From contig JASHUY010000074.1 in the NCBI GenBank assembly GCA_030039755.1, positions 1 through 64,000 of the forward strand: a stretch of 64,000 nt of DNA, in the 5' to 3' direction. This stretch comes from Acidimicrobiales bacterium (GTDB lineage: Bacteria > Actinomycetota > Acidimicrobiia > Acidimicrobiales > RAAP-2). A model generated the notes under the pieces. It did no database searches, was not told the DNA's origin, and was given only the letters and a program-made list of their open reading frames with translations. Shown here piece by piece: positions 59,757 to 64,000 of the stretch; the first letter of the stretch is position 1, and the number at the start of each line of letters is the position of its first letter. The position numbers and the translations under genes were made by a program.

Positions 59757-60476
59757 TCAAGGCTTGCCGATGCATGTCGGGTGCGCGCGCAGCTCGGGGT
59801 CGTGGCTCGGGATCATCTCCCACCCGCCGGCGCGGGCGGTCTCGAGGAAGTGCTCGGTCTCCGCGGTCCGTGGGCACGACGGGGCCACGATCCCGGTGTT
59901 GGCGTACATCGGCACGATGTCGCCGCAGACGCAGACCGGGCCCGAAGGACGTGTGAGGACGACCGACTGGTGCCCGGGGGTGTGGCCGCCGTTCCACAAG
60001 ACCTGAAGGCCGGGGAGCAGCTCGACGTCCCCTTCGACGGTTCGCACGCGCTCGCCGAGCATCTCGAGGAACTTTGCGACTTCGACGTAGTAGGGCCCGC
60101 TTCCGGGCCCGGTCGCCCAGCGCACCTCCGACCGTTGGACGACGACTTCGGCCTTGGGGAAGCAGGTGTCGTTGCCCACGTGGTCGTAGTGAAGATGGGT
60201 GTGGACGACGAGTGTCACGTCGCCGGGCTCCACGCCGCAGGCGCGCAACCCCTCGTGGAGGAGCGCGGAAGTGTCGCCTTCGATGGTGAAGCCCGCCGCG
60301 GCCGAAGCCCGTGCGTTGGCGCCCGTGTCGACGATGACGTGATGCGGTCCGTCCGTGAGCAGGAAGCAGTAGCACGGCAAGGCGACGAGAAGATCGGGCG
60401 GAGCCCCGGGCAGATGGGAAGCGAGCGGCACGCCCGGGATCACCCCGACCTCGAGGATGGAGAAGCTCCAGTGCAC
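59757..60476 (-). CDS. Metallo-beta-lactamase-fold hydrolase (lactonase-like)
   Basis: A 239-residue metal hydrolase. The motif HTHLHYDH (residues 92-99, HxHxDH) is preceded by VIVDTGANA and followed by GHTPGHQSVVL, CVCGDIVPMY and a terminal IPSHDPEL. The spacing fits the N-acyl-homoserine-lactonase-like group, whose members open lactones or cleave esters. The GTG start has GAGG upstream and lies 11 bp after the SDR stop. In this operon, lactone opening after sugar-lactone formation by the SDR is a reasonable role. Confidence 0.85.
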   Translation of the reverse strand: MHWSFSILEVGVIPGVPLASHLPGAPPDLLVALPCYCFLLTDGPHHVIVDTGANARASAAAGFTIEGDTSALLHEGLRACGVEPGDVTLVVHTHLHYDHVGNDTCFPKAEVVVQRSEVRWATGPGSGPYYVEVAKFLEMLGERVRTVEGDVELLPGLQVLWNGGHTPGHQSVVLTRPSGPVCVCGDIVPMYANTGIVAPSCPRTAETEHFLETARAGGWEMIPSHDPELRAHPTCIGKP

Positions 60477-60487
60477 CGCATCCGCCT

Positions 60488-61258
60488 CTACGTGTGCGCG
60501 GTGAGGAGCATGCCGCCGTCGACGTAGATCATCGACCCGGTCACGTAGGCGGCGTCGGGCGAGCAGAGGAACGACACGGCTCCGGCGACGTCCGAGGGCT
60601 CCCCGGCACGCCCGAGGGGGATCGTGGGGACCGTGCGGTCGAGGTACTCCTGGCCGCTGCCGCCCCCGAGCTTCGTGTGCACGATCAGGCCGGGCCCGAC
60701 CGCGTTGACCGTTATCCGGTACGGCGCGAGCTCCAAGGCCAGATTGCGGGTCAACATCCAGACCCCGCCCTTGCTCGCGTCGTACGCGGCGAGCCCACGC
60801 CCGGGCGCGCTCGCGTGGACCGACGCGACGTTGACGATCCTGCCCTCGCTTCCGGCATCCACCATCAGCCTGGCGGCCGCGAGGTCGCAATGGAACGTTC
60901 CGGTCAGGTTCACGTCGATCACCTGGCGCCACGCGTCCTCGCGGAGGTCCAGGGGGGGTGAGGACGCGAGGATGCCCGCCGAATGGACCAGCGCGAAGAG
61001 CGGTCCGCCTCCCTCGCAGACCTGGGCGAACGCGCTCGCCACCTGACCCTCGTCGCGCACGTCGGCCTGCGCCGCGACGGCGTCCCCGCCCGCGGACCGG
61101 ATCGCATCGGCAACCTCCTCGACGGCGGCCACGTCGCGGTCGACGACGCCGACGAGGAACCCGTCTCGGGCGAGCCGCAACGCCGCCGCCCGGCCGATGC
61201 CGCTGCCGGCGCCGGTGACGACCGCACTCCTCTTGCGACCGTTGCCGCCTGCGCTCAT
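60488..61258 (-). CDS. Short-chain dehydrogenase/reductase
   Basis: A 256-residue classical SDR. The cofactor motif TGAGSGIG sits near residue 17, with Asp-rich VVDRDVAAVEEV suggesting NAD preference. The NNAG equivalent is VHSAGILAS, with a His-Ser-Ala-Gly variant. The catalytic Ser lies in VNVASVHAS and the Tyr/Lys in YDASKGG. The terminus YVTGSMIYVDGGM is conserved. A GTG at 61270, overlapping the transketolase stop as GTGA, is an alternative start that adds four residues. It should oxidise a hydroxyl on a sugar or amino-sugar-like substrate. Confidence 0.88.
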   Translation of the reverse strand: MSAGGNGRKRSAVVTGAGSGIGRAAALRLARDGFLVGVVDRDVAAVEEVADAIRSAGGDAVAAQADVRDEGQVASAFAQVCEGGGPLFALVHSAGILASSPPLDLREDAWRQVIDVNLTGTFHCDLAAARLMVDAGSEGRIVNVASVHASAPGRGLAAYDASKGGVWMLTRNLALELAPYRITVNAVGPGLIVHTKLGGGSGQEYLDRTVPTIPLGRAGEPSDVAGAVSFLCSPDAAYVTGSMIYVDGGMLLTAHT

Positions 61259-61266
61259 CGCGCCGT

Positions 61267-62247
61267 TCACCCGCGCGACCGCGCCGCGGCCGGGCCCTTG
61301 CGGGTGCGGATCGTCGAAAAGACCCGCTCCACGTCGTCCGCGACGCGGGCCGCGGAGAGGCGGTACTTCTCCAGCAGGGCCTCGTTGGGACCGCTCTCCC
61401 CGTAGCAGTCCTGGATCCCGAGCCGCTTCACGGGCACGGGGGCCTTGTCGGCGAGGACTTCGGCGACCGCGCCCCCCAGCCCACCGAGCACGCTCTGCTC
61501 CTCGACGGTCACGACGAGCCCCACGCCGAGCGCGGCCTCGACGAGGGCGTCCTCGTCGATCGGCTTGACCGTGGGGCAGTGCAGCACCGCCGCGCTGACG
61601 CCGCGCGCGGCCAGGAGCTCGGCGGCTTCGACGACCCGGGTCGTCTGCACCCCGGTCGACACGAGCACGAGGTCGTCGCCGTCGCGCAGCACGACCGCGC
61701 GCCCGAGCTCGAAGTGGTAGTCCTCGTCGAAGATCGCAGGCGAAGGCTCCCTCGTGATCTGGATGTACGCGGGGCCGTCCAGAGCCGCGAGGCGCTCGAC
61801 GGCCTGTCGGGCCTCGATCTGGTCCGCCGGGGCGACGACGGTCATGCGGGCGAGGGAACGCATGACCGCGACGTCGTTGAAGATCTGATGCGTCTTTCCC
61901 GTCATGCCGGTCAGAAGGCCGGCATACCCGCCGACGATCGTGACCGGCAGCCCGGGCTGTGCGACGAGCACCCGGATCGAGTCCAGCGCGCGGGCAACGG
62001 CGAAGCAGGCGAACGTCGTGACGAACGGGACGAACCCGACGGTCGCGAGGCCCGCCGCCATGGCGACCATGTTCTGCTCCGCGATGCCCGCCTGCAGATA
62101 GCGACCCGGGTGGGCGGTCTCGACCGCCGCCCCACCCGTCGAGCTGCCGACGTCCCCGTCGAGGACGACGATCCTCGTGTCGCGGCCCGCCAGCTCCGAG
62201 AGCGTCTCGCCGAGCACCTGTCGAAGCGGGGGGCCCACCACCCTCAT
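61267..62247 (-). CDS. Transketolase C-terminal subunit (split transketolase)
   Basis: A 326-residue protein. The pyrimidine domain has the TPP-activating Glu in AGIAEQNMVAMAAGLA and SIRVLVAQPGLPVTIVGG. The C-terminal domain follows (LVLVSTGVQTTRVVEAAELL, TVKPIDEDALVEAAL, EEQSVLGGLGG). It needs the N-terminal subunit encoded just upstream for a complete active site. The ATG overlaps that gene's stop (ATGA). Split transketolases are frequent in specialised sugar catabolic operons, where the substrate differs from pentose-phosphate-pathway sugars. Confidence 0.9.
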   Translation of the reverse strand: MRVVGPPLRQVLGETLSELAGRDTRIVVLDGDVGSSTGGAAVETAHPGRYLQAGIAEQNMVAMAAGLATVGFVPFVTTFACFAVARALDSIRVLVAQPGLPVTIVGGYAGLLTGMTGKTHQIFNDVAVMRSLARMTVVAPADQIEARQAVERLAALDGPAYIQITREPSPAIFDEDYHFELGRAVVLRDGDDLVLVSTGVQTTRVVEAAELLAARGVSAAVLHCPTVKPIDEDALVEAALGVGLVVTVEEQSVLGGLGGAVAEVLADKAPVPVKRLGIQDCYGESGPNEALLEKYRLSAARVADDVERVFSTIRTRKGPAAARSRG

Positions 62248-63116
62248 CGCGCGCGCTCGAGGGCACGTCGTGCGACATCGATCTCCTCGAGCGCACACGC
62301 CAGCTCGTCGGCGGTGGGGACACGGCTGTGCCAGCTGAAGTCGTCCTCCATGAACGACACGCCCTTCCCCTTCACGGTGTGCGCGACGACGACGGTCGGG
62401 GCGCCGGTCCGCGCCCGCGACTCCCGGAGGACCGCCGTGAGCGCACGGAGGTCGTGACCGTCGACCTCCAGGACCCGCCACCCGAACGCGCGCCAGCGAT
62501 CGGCCAGCTCGGCAGCCTCGTAGGGTCGGGCCCGTCGGCCGGTCGCGGGGTCGCGCCACCCGAATTGCTGCAACCCGTTCTCGTCCACGACGGCGACGAG
62601 GTTGTCGAGGCGGTAGCGACGGGCTACGTGCGCGCCCTCCCAGACCGTGCCCTCGTTGCACTCGCCGTCGCCGACCATGACGAAGGTCGTGAAGCTGCTC
62701 CCTCTGAGACTCGCGCCCAGGGCGATCCCGACCGCAGCCGAGAAGCCCAGTCCGAGCGACCCGGTGGACATGTCGAGGCCGGGCAGCATCGTCATGTCGG
62801 GGTGCCCCTGCAGGCGCGAGTCGATCGCGTCGAACGTCATCACCTCTTCGAGCGGGAAGTAGCCGCGGAGCGCCATGACTGCGTAGAGGGCGACGGAGCT
62901 GTGCCCCTTGGAAAGCACGAAGCGGTCGCGCTCGGGCCATGTGGGCTCCTCGGGGCGGATCCGCAAGACTCGGAAGTACAGCACGACGAGGGCGTCGACG
63001 GCGGACAGCGGACCTCCGAGATGGCCGCCCCGCGCGGTCGCCACGGCACGGACCACGGTCTCACGTGCGTCGCACGCGAGCGCCCGGAGTTCACCCTCCT
63101 CGGCGCCCTCGCTCAC
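62244..63116 (-). CDS. Transketolase N-terminal subunit (split transketolase)
   Basis: A 290-residue protein. It has the substrate His in TARGGHLGGPLSAVDALV, the phosphate-site-like RDRFVLSKGHSSVALYAV, GHPDMTMLPGLDMSTGSLG, and the TPP/Mg2+ motif GDGECNEGTVWEGAHVA to the Asn in VAVVDENGLQQ. VKGKGVSFMED closes the domain. The GTG start overlaps the cupin stop as GTGA. With the C-terminal subunit it should move a two-carbon ketol unit from an unknown donor in this operon. Confidence 0.9.
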   Translation of the reverse strand: MSEGAEEGELRALACDARETVVRAVATARGGHLGGPLSAVDALVVLYFRVLRIRPEEPTWPERDRFVLSKGHSSVALYAVMALRGYFPLEEVMTFDAIDSRLQGHPDMTMLPGLDMSTGSLGLGFSAAVGIALGASLRGSSFTTFVMVGDGECNEGTVWEGAHVARRYRLDNLVAVVDENGLQQFGWRDPATGRRARPYEAAELADRWRAFGWRVLEVDGHDLRALTAVLRESRARTGAPTVVVAHTVKGKGVSFMEDDFSWHSRVPTADELACALEEIDVARRALERAR

Positions 63117-63505
63117 GTGCCAGTTCTCGCCTCGTACGATCCGGGCACGACCGGCGGCGAGAAGATCGACAGGAGCTCGAGAGGCCCTGGGCCGGCCGAC
63201 ACCGTGGCGTGATGCAGACCGGGCGGGATGTAGACCGAGACCCCCGGCTCGAGGTCGACCGACCCGTCGGGCGTGACGAGCCGCCCGCGCCCCTCGAGGA
63301 TGTACACGACCTCCTCTTCGCGTTCGTGCACGTGCCCGTCCGGCGCCGAGCCCTCGGGGAACGTCGCGACCCCGACGGTCACGCGCTGCGCACCGGTGTT
63401 CTCCGGTCCCACACACAGACGCCAGTCCCTGCCAGGGAGCGGGAACACCTGGGCGTCGTCCCGGTGGACCCGCTGTAGTCCCCCTTCCCGCGCGACCTCA
63501 GCCAC
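63113..63505 (-). CDS. Cupin-domain protein at the head of the transketolase operon
   Basis: A 130-residue cupin. Motif 1 is GHVHEREEEVVYILEGRGRL, with His-x-His and Glu. Motif 2 is VYIPPGLHHATVSAGPGPLE, with the late His. The strong AGGAGGGGGC before the GTG at 63505 decides the start; longer frames upstream lack conservation. Because it leads the operon and is coupled to the transketolase (GTGA), it may be a sugar isomerase or epimerase for the pathway substrate. A role as an effector-binding protein is also possible. Confidence 0.85.
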   Translation of the reverse strand: MAEVAREGGLQRVHRDDAQVFPLPGRDWRLCVGPENTGAQRVTVGVATFPEGSAPDGHVHEREEEVVYILEGRGRLVTPDGSVDLEPGVSVYIPPGLHHATVSAGPGPLELLSIFSPPVVPGSYEARTGT

Positions 63506-63888
63506 AGCACGCCCCCTCCTGATGAGCCCCGTCGGTCTGACGGGAGCATCGGCATCGTTACCGGTAGCGTTTTCGACGACGCTACTCCGCCGGCGTGGCA
63601 GCGTCAACGGTCGCCGGCGCGGGGGATGGTGCTCGCCACCGTCGTGCGCGTGCGGAAGACGCCCGAGCCAGCGAACACCGCCTGGGTCCCGTCGCGTTGA
63701 TGGCGTGGGGCCGAGTTGACGCCTTCGGTTCAGTGACCTAATAATTGGACGATGGCCAACTTGGGGGGTGACCGCCTTCACCTCCGTGCAGGTGAAGGGC
63801 AGAGTCAAGGCATCTGCATCAGTTGGAGGAACTCCGGGGGCTCTCCGTGCGATCGTTGGTAGCGCCCGAAGCGGAAGGGCATTCGCAG
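63506..63888. other. Promoter region of the transketolase operon and gene-free stretch
   Basis: 383 bases. The part next to the cupin start contains the LacI-type operator at 63561-63587. The remainder includes an A/T-rich spot (CCTAATAATTGGAC near 63738). A short rightward frame from 63768 has atypical composition and is not accepted as a gene. Confidence 0.5.
63561..63587. promoter_or_regulatory. LacI-family operator candidate 2
   Basis: CGGTAGCGTTTTC-GACG-ACGCTACTCC, with perfect GTAGCG...CGCTAC arms. It lies 55 bases before the cupin start codon, a suitable spot for repression of the cupin-transketolase-SDR-lactonase-aminotransferase operon. It shares 20 of 27 bases with the site at 55743. 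Confidence 0.62.
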
Positions 63889-64000
63889 CTACTTGTGGGC
63901 CCTCTCGAACTTCAGCCTGTCCACCTCGTCGCTTGGACGGCTGCCTTGGTGCATCGCTCCCGCTTCGCGCGCATGGTATGCGGAAGTGATCTTCGTCACG
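63889..64000 (-). CDS. Possible C-terminal end of a gene entering from the right edge
   Basis: A leftward frame open from the window edge ends at a TAG at 63889 with residues ...HQGSRPSDEVDRLKFERAHK. The charged helical ending looks protein-like, and the frame is open across its visible 37 codons, but no family is recognisable. It could equally be noncoding. Confidence 0.25.
   Translation of the reverse strand, partial: VTKITSAYHAREAGAMHQGSRPSDEVDRLKFERAHK

Noticed and set aside
63768-63989. A 73-residue rightward frame near the right edge
   Set aside because: No ribosome site, atypical composition, no recognisable pattern, and it overlaps a more protein-like leftward frame end.

Overview
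The window is GC-rich throughout, packed with GTG starts and stop/start overlaps (ATGA, GTGA, TTGA). It carries actinobacterial hallmarks: a kdp operon with a small extra membrane gene, a DyP peroxidase with an encapsulin-type tail, and a split transketolase. A soil or aquatic actinomycete is most likely, possibly from a deep lineage such as Acidimicrobiia. No rRNA, tRNA, CRISPR array or recognisable insertion sequence was found, so the taxonomic call is inference only.

Layout. 1-441 holds a wrecked VapBC toxin-antitoxin module. 442-2897 encodes an L,D-transpeptidase and a crotonase-fold protein, followed by an NDP-forming acyl-CoA synthetase (3231-5345). 5424-10295 is a peptide/nickel-type ABC operon (solute-binding protein, amidohydrolase-like protein, two permeases) with no ATPases. 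10565-16573 (minus strand) encodes an NAD-linked formate dehydrogenase and a trailing M20 hydrolase. The catalytic subunit has an in-frame TGA followed by a SECIS-like hairpin, so it is read as a selenoprotein. Its iron-sulfur N-terminal module is a separate gene placed last. Divergent to it are glcDEF (16743-20441), then a HAD/GH65 phosphorylase pair (20528-23685).

23743-37869 is an ion-homeostasis block: kdpFABCDE with a 55-residue leader gene, MgtC, a universal stress protein, a frameshifted NRAMP-like gene, an ArsR-family sensor with an SmtB-like operator, and a second NRAMP-like transporter. 37957-45135 is mixed: a cupin, an anion-type ABC pair with a frameshifted permease, a Fic protein, a DyP peroxidase with an encapsulin cargo tail, and a small RarA-C-terminal-like protein. 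A 3-hydroxyacyl-CoA dehydrogenase (45382) and a PfkB kinase converge.

46236-63505 appears to be one regulated catabolic locus. A LacI repressor (55874-56977) sits between two minus-strand gene sets. One set is an amidohydrolase, a SsuABC/THI5-like ABC transporter, adenosine deaminase, adenine deaminase and a PfkB kinase. The other is a cupin, split transketolase, SDR, metallo-beta-lactamase-fold hydrolase and two class III aminotransferases. Nearly identical dyad operators lie in front of both sets (55743 and 63561), which suggests one regulon for uptake and breakdown of an unidentified nitrogen-containing compound.

Two features recur. Short GC-rich tandem duplications cluster at the ends of genes. 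Three genes carry small frameshifts that may be real decay or sequence errors.
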